19,217 nt of DNA from an uncultured Clostridia bacterium (GTDB lineage Bacteria; Bacillota; Clostridia; TANB77; CAG-508), in contig CAKOXG010000024.1 of assembly GCA_934130025.1 (NCBI GenBank), forward strand, positions 1 through 19,217, given 5' to 3'. Position 1 is the stretch's first letter; each line of letters begins with the position of its first letter. The position numbers were made by a program, and so were the translations under genes. The notes beneath the pieces were generated by a model. That model was not told where the DNA came from. It was given only the letters and a program-made list of their open reading frames with translations, and searched no databases. Of the stretch, positions 1-6,462 are shown one piece after another.

Positions 1-84
1 CTACCGCTATTGGTCTTTTTTCAAAGGTTTATTGTTTACTTTTCAATGTGCTCTTTGTTCCTCATATTGTTTCTGTGCGGAACG
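1..84 (-). other. Probable rRNA operon leader, rRNA genes beyond the left edge
   Basis: Reading the minus strand from about base 84 to base 1 gives a leader containing AGCACATTGAAAAGTAAACA followed by ATAAACC. This resembles the boxA-like leader sequences (TTGAAAAC..AAACAA type) that precede 16S rRNA in Firmicutes. It follows a near-consensus promoter at 91-119 and contains no coding sequence. The 16S gene itself is not in the window, so the assignment rests on promoter strength and leader resemblance. A tRNA operon is the main alternative. Confidence 0.6.
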
Positions 85-90
85 TTTCTT

Positions 91-119
91 ATTGTACCAT
101 CTTTGTTTTTGTTTGTCAA
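91..119 (-). promoter_or_regulatory. Strong sigma-A promoter P2 (rRNA-type)
   Basis: On the minus strand the -35 box TTGACA (114-119) is followed, after exactly 17 bp, by the -10 box TACAAT (91-96). An extended -10 TGG lies directly before it. Upstream A/T tracts at about 120-150 would suit an UP element. Transcription runs leftward, starting near 84, out of the window. Near-consensus boxes, optimal spacing and an A-tract upstream region are typical of stable-RNA promoters. Confidence 0.8.
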
Positions 120-320
120 CATATTTTTTGAATTTTTTCAAAATATTTTTTATCAATTTTCTGTTGATTTTTTCAAGCAGATTTAATATGTTCTTAACCC
201 GTTTTTGGGGCAAAATAATAAACTAGTAATCTTAGCTTTCTCTTCAATTGCTTATTATTTTTTTACTAATTTATATATAAAACATATATATTATTTTCGC
301 TTGTTTCTTGGTACATTCTT

Positions 321-349
321 ATAATACCATATGAGGTTATAAAAGTCAA
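321..349 (-). promoter_or_regulatory. Sigma-A promoter P1, upstream of P2
   Basis: On the minus strand, TTGACT (344-349), a 17-bp spacer and TATTAT (321-326), with the same TGG extended -10 motif as the promoter at 91-119. No gene lies between the two, so they look like tandem promoters of one stable-RNA operon to the left. The transcript from here would be about 230 nt longer. Confidence 0.65.
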
Positions 350-483
350 CACTTTTTTGTCGATTTTTTTATTTTTTTGAACCGAGTTTTTTTGAACCGT
401 TTTTTGCATGTAGCATTTAATTAGTAAATAAAAATTTCTTTTGAAATAGAATTTACTTTTCAATTAATCTCTTTTATATATTT

Positions 484-717
484 TTATATTTCTACCAAAA
501 TTACATCGTCCCCAATGCAGTGTATCTTTTCCCAAGGTATAACTATATCATTTTTATTAGAAAACATGCTTGTAAATTTGTTCTCTCCAGGAACAATTAT
601 TGAAGTAATCATCCCTGTTTCTAAATCTGCACATACATCTTGCACGCATCCTAATTTTTTTCCATCATTTATATTAATTACTTCTTTACGTTTAAAATCT
701 AATCCTTTTCCGTCCAT
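484..717 (-). CDS. ylmC: YlmC/YmxH-family PRC-barrel sporulation protein
   Basis: A 77-residue protein of the YlmC/YmxH family, a single PRC-barrel-like small beta domain. Family features visible are the opening 'KRKEVININDGKKLG', the central 'DLETGMITSIIVPG', and the hydrophobic end 'IPWEKIHCIGDDVILVEI'. Members lie next to sporulation or division genes in many endospore formers; their biochemical role is not settled. The start is supported by AAGGAG about 9 nt upstream of ATG. It follows sigG by about 145 bp, the same neighbourhood as in B. subtilis and many clostridia (sigE-sigG-ylm). I saw no convincing promoter in the gap, so it may be read through from sigG. Which of the two paralogues (ylmC or ymxH) it corresponds to cannot be decided here. 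Confidence 0.85.
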   Translation of the reverse strand: MDGKGLDFKRKEVININDGKKLGCVQDVCADLETGMITSIIVPGENKFTSMFSNKNDIVIPWEKIHCIGDDVILVEI

Positions 718-863
718 AATAAATTTTCTCCTTTTTATACATGTTTCATTTTATTGATTTTTTAATTATCTTTATGGTACAAAATACTTTGTCTATTTAT
801 AGATTATATTAAGCTGGATTGATATTATATTCAATTTTATTTCTATTAAATATTATTCGTTTA

Positions 864-1637
864 TTATTGATATATTCTTCTTATATGACTTATTGCGCTC
901 TTTTCTAACCTTGATACCTGTGCTTGGGATATTCCTATTTCTTCTGCTACCTCAGTTTGCGTTCTTCCCTCGAAGAATCTTTTTGTTAAAATTTCTCTCT
1001 CTTTCTTTTTTAATTTTTTCATTGCTTCATTTATTGCAATTCCATCAGACCAATTTTCATCACTATTTTTCTTGTCTCTTATCTGATCTTCTAAATATAT
1101 ATTTTCTGTTTCATCTCCATATACTGGCTCTTGTAATGATACGGGTTCTTGTACAGCATCGAGGCAAAAAACTACATCTTCTTTTTCAACGCCTAATTCT
1201 TTTGCAATTTCTTCTATGGAAGGGTTCTTTTTCCTTTCCTTTAATGACTTTTCTCTAACAGCCATCACTTTGTATGCCAAATCTCTTACAGATCTGCTTA
1301 CTCTTATCATATTATTGTCTCTAAGATATCTTCTTATTTCTCCTATAATCATCGGAACCGCATAAGTGCTAAATTGAACATTCTGATTTAGGTCAAAATT
1401 ATCCATCGCTTTTATTAATCCAACACACCCTATTTGAAATAGGTCATCTAAGTTTTCTCCTCTACCATAAAATCTTTTTATAACACTTAAAACAAGTTTT
1501 AAATTTCCAGTTATAAATTTTTCTCTAGCTTCCTTGTTTCCATTCTTTATTTCTTTTAATAGTATCTTTTTTTCTTCATTTGATAATACAGGCAATTTAC
1601 TCGTGGTTACTCCACATATTTCCACCTTATTTACCAA
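864..1637 (-). CDS. sigG: RNA polymerase sporulation sigma factor SigG
   Basis: Late forespore-specific sigma factor that directs transcription of spore-protection and germination genes. The 257 residues match the usual length (about 260). The N-terminus carries the sigma-G signature NKVEICGVTTSKLPVL. Region 2 contains 'DLFQIGCVGLIKAMDNFD', 'FSTYAVPMIIGEIRRYLRDNN' and 'RVSRSVRD'. Region 3 is around residues 130-170. Region 4 ends with the helix-turn-helix 'RTQTEVAEEIGISQAQVSRLEK'. The start is TTG at 1635-1637, 9 nt after an AAAGGAGG Shine-Dalgarno; no ATG is available near the conserved N-terminus. It lies 67 bp after sigE, and the gap holds a sigma-F-type promoter, as expected for sigG (spoIIIG), which is first made in the forespore under sigma-F. 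Confidence 0.98.
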   Translation of the reverse strand: MVNKVEICGVTTSKLPVLSNEEKKILLKEIKNGNKEAREKFITGNLKLVLSVIKRFYGRGENLDDLFQIGCVGLIKAMDNFDLNQNVQFSTYAVPMIIGEIRRYLRDNNMIRVSRSVRDLAYKVMAVREKSLKERKKNPSIEEIAKELGVEKEDVVFCLDAVQEPVSLQEPVYGDETENIYLEDQIRDKKNSDENWSDGIAINEAMKKLKKKEREILTKRFFEGRTQTEVAEEIGISQAQVSRLEKSAISHIRRIYQ

Positions 1638-1669
1638 AATAAAATACCTCCTTTGGATATAGTTACTCT

Positions 1670-1698
1670 AATTATTTCCAAATTTGGTCCTTTTATAC
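1670..1698 (-). promoter_or_regulatory. Candidate sigma-F-type promoter of sigG
   Basis: On the minus strand in the sigE-sigG gap: GTATA (1694-1698), 14 bp, then GGAAATAATT (1670-1679). The sigma-F consensus from B. subtilis is about GYATA, 15 bp, GGNNANANT. The -10 element fits every defined position; the spacer is one base short of optimum. It would start a leader of about 25 nt ahead of the sigG Shine-Dalgarno. Known biology (sigG is first transcribed by sigma-F) supports the reading. Confidence 0.6.
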
Positions 1699-1704
1699 TT
1701 GGCT

Positions 1705-2457
1705 TTATCCAGTTTTGCTGAGTATATCTCTTTTCATTTTATTTATTATCTTTTTTTCAAGCCTTGATATATAACTCTGAGATATTCCTAACATATCAGC
1801 AACTTCTTTTTGCGTTTTTTCATTACCCGTTATAAAACCAAATCGCAATTCCATTATGTTTTTTTCTCTTGGGCTTAATCTCATTATTGCAGATTTTAAT
1901 AGTTTTCTATCTACTTCATCTTCTAGACCTCTTGAAACAGAATCAGTATCAGTTCCCAATATATCTGATAACAGTAATTCGTTTCCATCTCCATCTTGAT
2001 TTAATGGTTCATCTATTGATATTTCTCCTTTTATTTTATTGCTTCTCCTTAAATACATTAATATTTCGTTTTCTATACATCTTGAAGCGTATGTTGCTAA
2101 TTTTATATTTTTGCTTGTATCGTATGTATTTATTGCTTTCATTAATCCTATTGTTCCAATAGATATTAAGTCTTCTATTCCCGTGCCTGTGTTTTCGAAT
2201 TTTTTTGCAATGTAAACAACCAATCTAAGATTTCTTTCTACTAAGAGTTGCCTTGCCTCGTTATCTTTATTTGCGAGTTTTCCTATTGCAACTTCCTCCT
2301 CTTGGGGCGATAGTGGCGGTGGCAATGTTTGGCTTCCTCCTATATAAAATATTGGCATTATTTCTTCGCTGTTTTCCTTATCTTTAAATTTTTCATTTTT
2401 TATGTATTTTACATACAATACACTAGCACTATTTTTTAACGCTTGTAATAAATTCAT
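1705..2457 (-). CDS. sigE: Sporulation sigma factor SigE, pro-protein
   Basis: Early mother-cell sigma factor, made as an inactive membrane-associated precursor and activated by SpoIIGA cleavage. 250 residues. A 37-residue pro-sequence precedes the conserved processing region YIGGSQTLPPPLS (residues 38-50); in B. subtilis the cut falls just before the corresponding YIGG. Region 2 carries 'NLRLVVYIAKKFENTG', 'EDLISIGTIGLMKAIN' and 'LATYASRCIENEILMYLRR'. Region 4 ends in 'TQKEVADMLGISQSYISRLEKKI'. Start ATG at 2455-2457 with a GGAAGGAG Shine-Dalgarno. The start lies inside the 3' end of spoIIGA, a 29-nt overlap in a different frame, which suggests translational coupling of the protease and its substrate. 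The pro-sequence is about 10 residues longer than the B. subtilis one (27). Confidence 0.98.
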   Translation of the reverse strand: MNLLQALKNSASVLYVKYIKNEKFKDKENSEEIMPIFYIGGSQTLPPPLSPQEEEVAIGKLANKDNEARQLLVERNLRLVVYIAKKFENTGTGIEDLISIGTIGLMKAINTYDTSKNIKLATYASRCIENEILMYLRRSNKIKGEISIDEPLNQDGDGNELLLSDILGTDTDSVSRGLEDEVDRKLLKSAIMRLSPREKNIMELRFGFITGNEKTQKEVADMLGISQSYISRLEKKIINKMKRDILSKTG

Positions 2458-3352
2458 TTTTATCTTCTCCTTCCATTAAATTAAGGCCAATTAGTGCATT
2501 ATATCTATCATCCTTTGTTAGTTTTTTATTGTATATTCCTGCAACAATATTTTCTCTTTCTATGCAGGCATCTTCCATTTTAATTTCAACTTTATCTAGC
2601 CTTATTCCAATTAGCATTCCATTTTCTTTGCCTAATGACATAAACGGAATCATTCTTACTCTTGATAAATATTCACTTGTATGTTCTTTTGCCTCACCTC
2701 CCATAATTTGCAATATGTTTTCTAAATCGTTCTTTTCTATTATTTTTTCTAAGATTTTCTTTTCAACTACAATTACAGGTCTTTTGTTAATGGGGTCTTG
2801 TAACATATTCCCTGAATCTACTAAAGCCTTTACTGTCGTATTTTTTTCTCTCACTGAAATCTTTATATTAACTATTGTATTATTTCCATTTAGCTTAGTT
2901 TTATTTAATTTGAATACTATTTGAGTTACAATAAAAGCTATAATCCCTGCAATTAATGCTACTTTTATAGGATATAATCCTACAAATACACCATTATTCA
3001 TTTTTGCGTTTTCTGGCTTAATAAAATATATAAGGGCAAATGTACAGCCCCCAAAAATAAAAGATACTAAGTAAAATGTTAATAAATCCTTTATAAATTT
3101 TTTTATATTTGGAGCTTCAAATGCAATATAAACCATGGCTATTGATAAAATAAATTTTGCAATTATATGTGAATATATGGGTAATATATTTAAATACACG
3201 ATTATAGCATATATGCTTCCTATAATACTGGATAGTATCATTCTTAACTGCAAATGTTTTGCTCTACTTTTTACAATTATAAATGTTGCAAATAAGATAA
3301 TGTAATTCATTAGTATATTTTCAACAAAAATTATGTCTAAATATATAGTCAC
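2429..3352 (-). CDS. spoIIGA: Sigma-E processing peptidase SpoIIGA
   Basis: Membrane-embedded aspartic protease that cleaves pro-sigma-E at the sporulation septum. The N-terminal half has about five hydrophobic segments. The C-terminal cytoplasmic domain carries the retroviral-protease-like motif 'VKALVDSGN', whose Asp (residue 179 from the chosen start) is the expected catalytic residue. Later family motifs include 'RMIPFMSLGKENGMLIGIRLD' in part and 'IGLNLM'. I chose GTG at 3350-3352 (307 residues; 309 in B. subtilis). It sits 10 nt after AAAAAGGAG and begins TIYLDIIFVENILMNY, as family members do. The ATG 30 nt further upstream has no Shine-Dalgarno. It is followed directly by, and overlaps, sigE, and is preceded by a spoIIG-type promoter candidate and the ftsZ terminator. 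Confidence 0.95.
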   Translation of the reverse strand: MTIYLDIIFVENILMNYIILFATFIIVKSRAKHLQLRMILSSIIGSIYAIIVYLNILPIYSHIIAKFILSIAMVYIAFEAPNIKKFIKDLLTFYLVSFIFGGCTFALIYFIKPENAKMNNGVFVGLYPIKVALIAGIIAFIVTQIVFKLNKTKLNGNNTIVNIKISVREKNTTVKALVDSGNMLQDPINKRPVIVVEKKILEKIIEKNDLENILQIMGGEAKEHTSEYLSRVRMIPFMSLGKENGMLIGIRLDKVEIKMEDACIERENIVAGIYNKKLTKDDRYNALIGLNLMEGEDKNEFITSVKK

Positions 3353-3400
3353 TAAACAAAGTCTCCTTTTTATAATTGCCATTATTTATTTTGTAAAAGT

Positions 3401-3433
3401 ATTATATAACTTTTATTTTTAAAAAGCTGTCAT
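3401..3433 (-). promoter_or_regulatory. Candidate spoIIGA-sigE promoter with long spacer
   Basis: Minus strand: a perfect -10 box TATAAT (3401-3406). The only -35-like hexamer, ATGACA (3428-3433), lies 21 bp upstream instead of the usual 17. The spoIIG promoter of B. subtilis is also a sigma-A promoter with an abnormally long spacer (22 bp) that needs Spo0A. The resemblance is suggestive. I could not find a clear TTTGTCRAA-type Spo0A box, only a weak TGTCATTTT on the opposite strand overlapping the -35 box. Confidence 0.45.
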
Positions 3434-3445
3434 TTTCTGTACGCG

Positions 3446-3485
3446 AAAAAAAGAAATAATCTACAATTTTAGATTATTTCTTTTT
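3446..3485 (-). terminator. Rho-independent terminator after ftsZ
   Basis: A perfect 15-bp inverted repeat, left arm 3448-3462 and right arm 3471-3485, core AAGAAATAATCT / AGATTATTTCTT, with an 8-nt loop. On the minus strand the stem runs into seven T. It lies about 30 bp past the ftsZ stop, separating the division unit from spoIIGA. It could also act weakly on the plus strand. Confidence 0.85.
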
Positions 3486-3515
3486 ATTTGTATTGTTTTT
3501 CTATTAATTTTATTA

Positions 3516-4619
3516 TTATTTTCCCTTATTCTTTCTTAGGAATGTTGGAATATCCAAATCTCCAGATGTGCTTGAAGTATCAGCTCCTATAGTAGTTGCT
3601 TTAGGTGCCCAACTTGCCTTACCAGTTAGGTCTAATGGTGATTTTTCATCATCCTTTTCAAAACCTGTAGCAATTACTGTAATTACTATATCTTCATCAA
3701 GGCTTTCATCTATTACAGCACCAAAGATTATGTTTGCTTCTGGATCGACACTTCTTTGTACTAATTCAGCAGCAGTATTTACTTCGTGTAATCCTAGGTT
3801 TGAACCACCTGTTATATTTATGATTACGCCTCTTGCGCCTTCAATTGATGTTTCTAATAACGGACTTTGAATTGCTTGTTTTGCAGCATCTTCTGCTCTG
3901 TTTTCTCCAGATGCTCTACCAATTCCCATATGAGCCATACCTGTATTTAGCATTATTGTTTTAACATCTGCAAAGTCTAGATTTACAAGTCCAGGTATTG
4001 CAATTAAGTCTGATATACCTTGAACGCCTTGTCTTAATACATCATCTGCCATTTTAAACGCCTCAACTATTGAAGTTTTTCTATCAATTATTTGTAGAAG
4101 TTTATCATTTGGTATTACAACCAATGTATCCACTTTTCCCTTTAGGCTTTCAATTCCTCTATCTGCTTGCGTTAATCTCTTCTTTCCTTCAAAAGTAAAT
4201 GGTTTTGTAACAACACCTATTGTTAATATTCCCATCTCTTTTGCGCATGATGCAACTATAGGTGCAGCACCAGTTCCTGTTCCTCCACCCATTCCGGCAG
4301 TTACAAATACCATATCTGCTCCTCTTAGAGCCTCTGTAATTTCTGCTTTGCTTTCCTCTGCGGCTTGAGCTCCTATGTCTGGATTTGCTCCTGCTCCAAG
4401 TCCTCTTGTTATTTTTTCTCCTATTTGGATTTTTGATGCAGCCTTAGATAAAAGTAGAGCTTGTCTATCTGTGTTTACAGCTATAAATTCAACTCCTTTT
4501 ATTCCTGAATCAACCATCCTATTTACTGCATTTGTTCCAGCTCCACCAACACCTATTACTTTAATTGTAGCTGTTCCATCTAACATTGTGTTTTCATCTA
4601 CGTTACTATCCACCATCAT
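3516..4619 (-). CDS. ftsZ: Cell division GTPase FtsZ
   Basis: Tubulin homologue that polymerises into the Z-ring at midcell, or at the polar site during sporulation. 367 residues, normal length. Nucleotide-binding features are 'IKVIGVGGAGTNAVNRM' near residue 19 and the tubulin signature GGGTGTG at 111-117. The T7 synergy loop 'NLDFADVK' at 213-220 contains the Asp residues needed for GTP hydrolysis in the next subunit. A short linker precedes the conserved C-terminal peptide 'DIPTFLRK', the docking site for FtsA, SepF and similar partners. The start is the first of two ATGs (4617-4619), 8-9 nt after a GGGAGG Shine-Dalgarno. It lies 64 bp after ftsA and is closed by the terminator at 3446-3485. 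Confidence 0.99.
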   Translation of the reverse strand: MMVDSNVDENTMLDGTATIKVIGVGGAGTNAVNRMVDSGIKGVEFIAVNTDRQALLLSKAASKIQIGEKITRGLGAGANPDIGAQAAEESKAEITEALRGADMVFVTAGMGGGTGTGAAPIVASCAKEMGILTIGVVTKPFTFEGKKRLTQADRGIESLKGKVDTLVVIPNDKLLQIIDRKTSIVEAFKMADDVLRQGVQGISDLIAIPGLVNLDFADVKTIMLNTGMAHMGIGRASGENRAEDAAKQAIQSPLLETSIEGARGVIINITGGSNLGLHEVNTAAELVQRSVDPEANIIFGAVIDESLDEDIVITVIATGFEKDDEKSPLDLTGKASWAPKATTIGADTSSTSGDLDIPTFLRKNKGK

Positions 4620-4683
4620 AAAGTTTTCTTCCTCCCTATATACTTTTTGTTATGCCTTTTATTATAACTTTTATAAATTTCTT

Positions 4684-5913
4684 CTACGAATAGAAAAATT
4701 CTTTTATCCTATCAATAATTTTCATTATGAAACTTTCATTAGAGTTTGAATCTATACTGCTTGAAACGCTTTTTGTAAATGGTCTTGCAGCTATATATCT
4801 TACTAAAGCATACGCTGTTCTATATTCTGGCCTTACAGTACTTATGTATCTTCCAGTGGCAAATTTTACTGGAATATTCAATATTACTTTTCCTGCCACA
4901 TCACTCTTATTTATATTAGTTATTCCCTGGCCCGTAAGTATTACATTATTGATTCTTGGCTTTATCCCCTGGTTTGTTATATCTTTGTTTATTAATGTGA
5001 ATATCTCTTCTATTCTTGCTTCTATTATTTCAATTAGTTCTGAACTTTTTATTACCTTGTTTTTCGAAGAATCTTCAACCGTATTCAATACTATTTCATT
5101 GTCATTATCTATATAAGATTTCATTGCTAGACCATACTGTCTTTTTAGCCTTTCAGCCTCTTCTTCTGATATATTTAGCACCATTTGGATGTCTCTTGTT
5201 ATATTGTCTCCTCCAAGAGGTATTGTATTTGTATATTCAAAAGCCATTCCTTCAAATATTCCAATCTCGGTATTTCCAGCTCCTATATCAATTATCATAA
5301 CATTATCATTTAATTCATTTACATCTAGCACTAGGTTTCTTTCTGCTAATGTTATTGGAATTATTCCGTCTATATCTATATCTGCTTTTTTACTAATATT
5401 TGATAATTGCCTTATATAATCTTTATCAGCTAATATAACCTGAGCATTTATTGAGAACGATGATACTAAATTTCCCACCGGATCTTCTACAATTCTTCCG
5501 TCTTCTAATATAAATTTATCTGTAACAATATCTATTATACTTTTTCCTTCAGGAACATCAATATCCTTGACCTGCATTAAAGCAGATGATACATCTTTAC
5601 TAGAAATTCCTGCAAATTTATCTTTTATTGTTTTCGTTACACTGTTTTGAACTATTGTTACATATTTCCCTGCTATTGTTAAGTATGCTGAGTTTATTTT
5701 TATTTGTACTTCTCTTTCAGCATCTTGTATTGATTTTACTATGGCATTTGCTATTTCATCTTCATCTATTATTTTAGTTTTTTTAATGCCCTTACATTTA
5801 TGTTCAACTGTATAGACAAGTTCGACTTGGTTGAAATTATTTACTTCTCCCACAACTAGGCTAACTTTTGAGGATCCAATGTCTATACCAACGATTATAT
5901 CTCCGATTGCCAA
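4684..5913 (-). CDS. ftsA: Cell division protein FtsA
   Basis: Actin-fold ATPase that tethers FtsZ filaments to the membrane. 409 residues from the chosen start. Visible: the phosphate-1 motif 'GIDIGSSKVSLVVG' near the N-terminus, the SHS2/1C region in the middle, phosphate-2 'IIDIGAGNTEIGIFEG', the adenosine motif 'ILTGQGITNI', and a C-terminal amphipathic membrane-targeting helix FIMKIIDRIKEFFYS. No ATG fits. The first in-frame TTG at 5928 is part of the Shine-Dalgarno itself (TTGGAGGAATTAG). The TTG at 5911-5913, 8 nt after GGAGG, gives the natural N-terminus MAIGDIIVGIDIGSSK, so I moved the start there. An unusually long gap (about 160 bp) to sbp, holding a hairpin and palindromes, suggests ftsA-ftsZ can be transcribed on their own. 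Confidence 0.97.
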   Translation of the reverse strand: MAIGDIIVGIDIGSSKVSLVVGEVNNFNQVELVYTVEHKCKGIKKTKIIDEDEIANAIVKSIQDAEREVQIKINSAYLTIAGKYVTIVQNSVTKTIKDKFAGISSKDVSSALMQVKDIDVPEGKSIIDIVTDKFILEDGRIVEDPVGNLVSSFSINAQVILADKDYIRQLSNISKKADIDIDGIIPITLAERNLVLDVNELNDNVMIIDIGAGNTEIGIFEGMAFEYTNTIPLGGDNITRDIQMVLNISEEEAERLKRQYGLAMKSYIDNDNEIVLNTVEDSSKNKVIKSSELIEIIEARIEEIFTLINKDITNQGIKPRINNVILTGQGITNINKSDVAGKVILNIPVKFATGRYISTVRPEYRTAYALVRYIAARPFTKSVSSSIDSNSNESFIMKIIDRIKEFFYS

Positions 5914-5972
5914 AACTAATTCCTCCAATTTAATGCTTTATTTACTGCTTCTAACTTTATTATATTTTACGG

Positions 5973-5990
5973 CAAAAGTCAATACTTTTG
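5973..5990. promoter_or_regulatory. Palindrome upstream of ftsA, operator-like
   Basis: A perfect 7-bp inverted repeat CAAAAGT / ACTTTTG with a 4-nt centre. It contains a TTGACT box on the minus strand, and a TATAAT lies 12 bp past that box, too close to be a standard promoter pair. Just upstream on the minus strand are three related words, TTACAAAAA, TTACAAAA and TGACAAAA, about 11 bp apart (one helical turn). This may be a binding site or promoter region for ftsAZ; no known regulator is recognised. Confidence 0.35.
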
Positions 5991-6052
5991 TCATAATTTT
6001 GTAATATTTTTGTAACAGTTTTAATATGTTCCTAGAGTATAAGGAACTATGC

Positions 6053-6084
6053 AAAAAATAAATATTGCAGGCTGCTTAACCTGC
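6053..6084 (-). terminator. Possible terminator or attenuator overlapping the sbp stop
   Basis: Minus strand: GCAGGTTAAGCAGCCTGC (6067-6084) can fold into a 7-bp stem (five Watson-Crick pairs GCAGG/CCTGC plus a U-G and a U-A pair) with an AAGC loop. It is followed by an AT stretch ending in six T. The sbp stop codon lies within the hairpin. The U-tract is not immediate, so read-through into ftsA is likely. A separate 6-bp inverted repeat GTTCCT/AGGAAC lies at 6028-6047. Confidence 0.45.
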
Positions 6085-6462
6085 TATATTTTTATTTGTT
6101 TTTTCTCTCTTTTCTTCTATTTTTTTCATTACTATATCTAGATAGTATCTTCTTATTATAGCTAAATTTGTAAACATTCTACCAACAAATACTACTATTG
6201 CAGCTAGGTAGATATCCACATTTAGTTTCTGTCCTAATATTGTAAGTAGGATAGCAAGTATCGCATTCCCAAAAAAACCTGTTATGAATATAGTTAAGTT
6301 AAAGTTCTTTTTTAATGTTGCAACAATTCCTCCAAAAACAGAATCCAAGGCTGCTATTATTGCTATTGCTAAATATCCTGAATACGTGTACGAAACCATT
6401 GGTGCAAATAACCCAATTAGCGCTCCAACCACACATCCAATTATTATTGCTATAAATATCAT
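6076..6462 (-). CDS. sbp: Small basic protein Sbp (DUF1290)
   Basis: A 128-residue integral membrane protein of the Sbp/DUF1290 family, found immediately upstream of ftsA in many Firmicutes; its function is unknown. It has about four hydrophobic segments: residues 2-20, 28-50, 56-77 and 82-105. Family motifs are 'GLFAP' near residue 18, 'AALDSVFGG' near 38, and 'FVGRMFTNLAIIRR' followed by a basic cytoplasmic tail. Translation is coupled to the upstream DUF881 gene. Its ATG overlaps that gene's stop (ATGA, 4-nt overlap) and the Shine-Dalgarno AAGGAGG lies inside the upstream coding sequence, 9-10 nt away. Confidence 0.95.
   Translation of the reverse strand: MIFIAIIIGCVVGALIGLFAPMVSYTYSGYLAIAIIAALDSVFGGIVATLKKNFNLTIFITGFFGNAILAILLTILGQKLNVDIYLAAIVVFVGRMFTNLAIIRRYYLDIVMKKIEEKREKTNKNIAG

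Larger units (their letters stand above)
1..483. other. Noncoding AT-rich region with two outward promoters and an rRNA-type leader
   Basis: No open frame in this stretch looks real. The small ones are low-complexity translations of T-rich DNA without a ribosome binding site. What it does hold, on the minus strand, is two sigma-A promoters about 230 bp apart and an rRNA-like leader running off the left edge. A weak imperfect hairpin (about 424-455, AT-only stem with an AAAA loop) lies just past the YlmC-like gene and might help end its transcript. A 13-bp direct repeat (TTTTTTTGAACCG on the plus strand) occurs at 372-384 and 387-399. Nothing else stands out. Confidence 0.7.

Noticed and set aside
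32..226. 64-residue open frame on the plus strand
   Set aside because: Phe/Leu/Cys-rich translation of T-rich DNA with no Shine-Dalgarno, lying antisense to the rRNA-type promoter and leader.
266..463. 65-residue open frame on the minus strand
   Set aside because: Low complexity, no ribosome binding site, no recognisable family, and it contains the promoter at 321-349.
738..863. Possible sigma-E or sigma-A promoter for the YlmC-like gene
   Set aside because: CATAAAGAT and TAGACA..GATAAT were considered; boxes and spacings fit too poorly to call.
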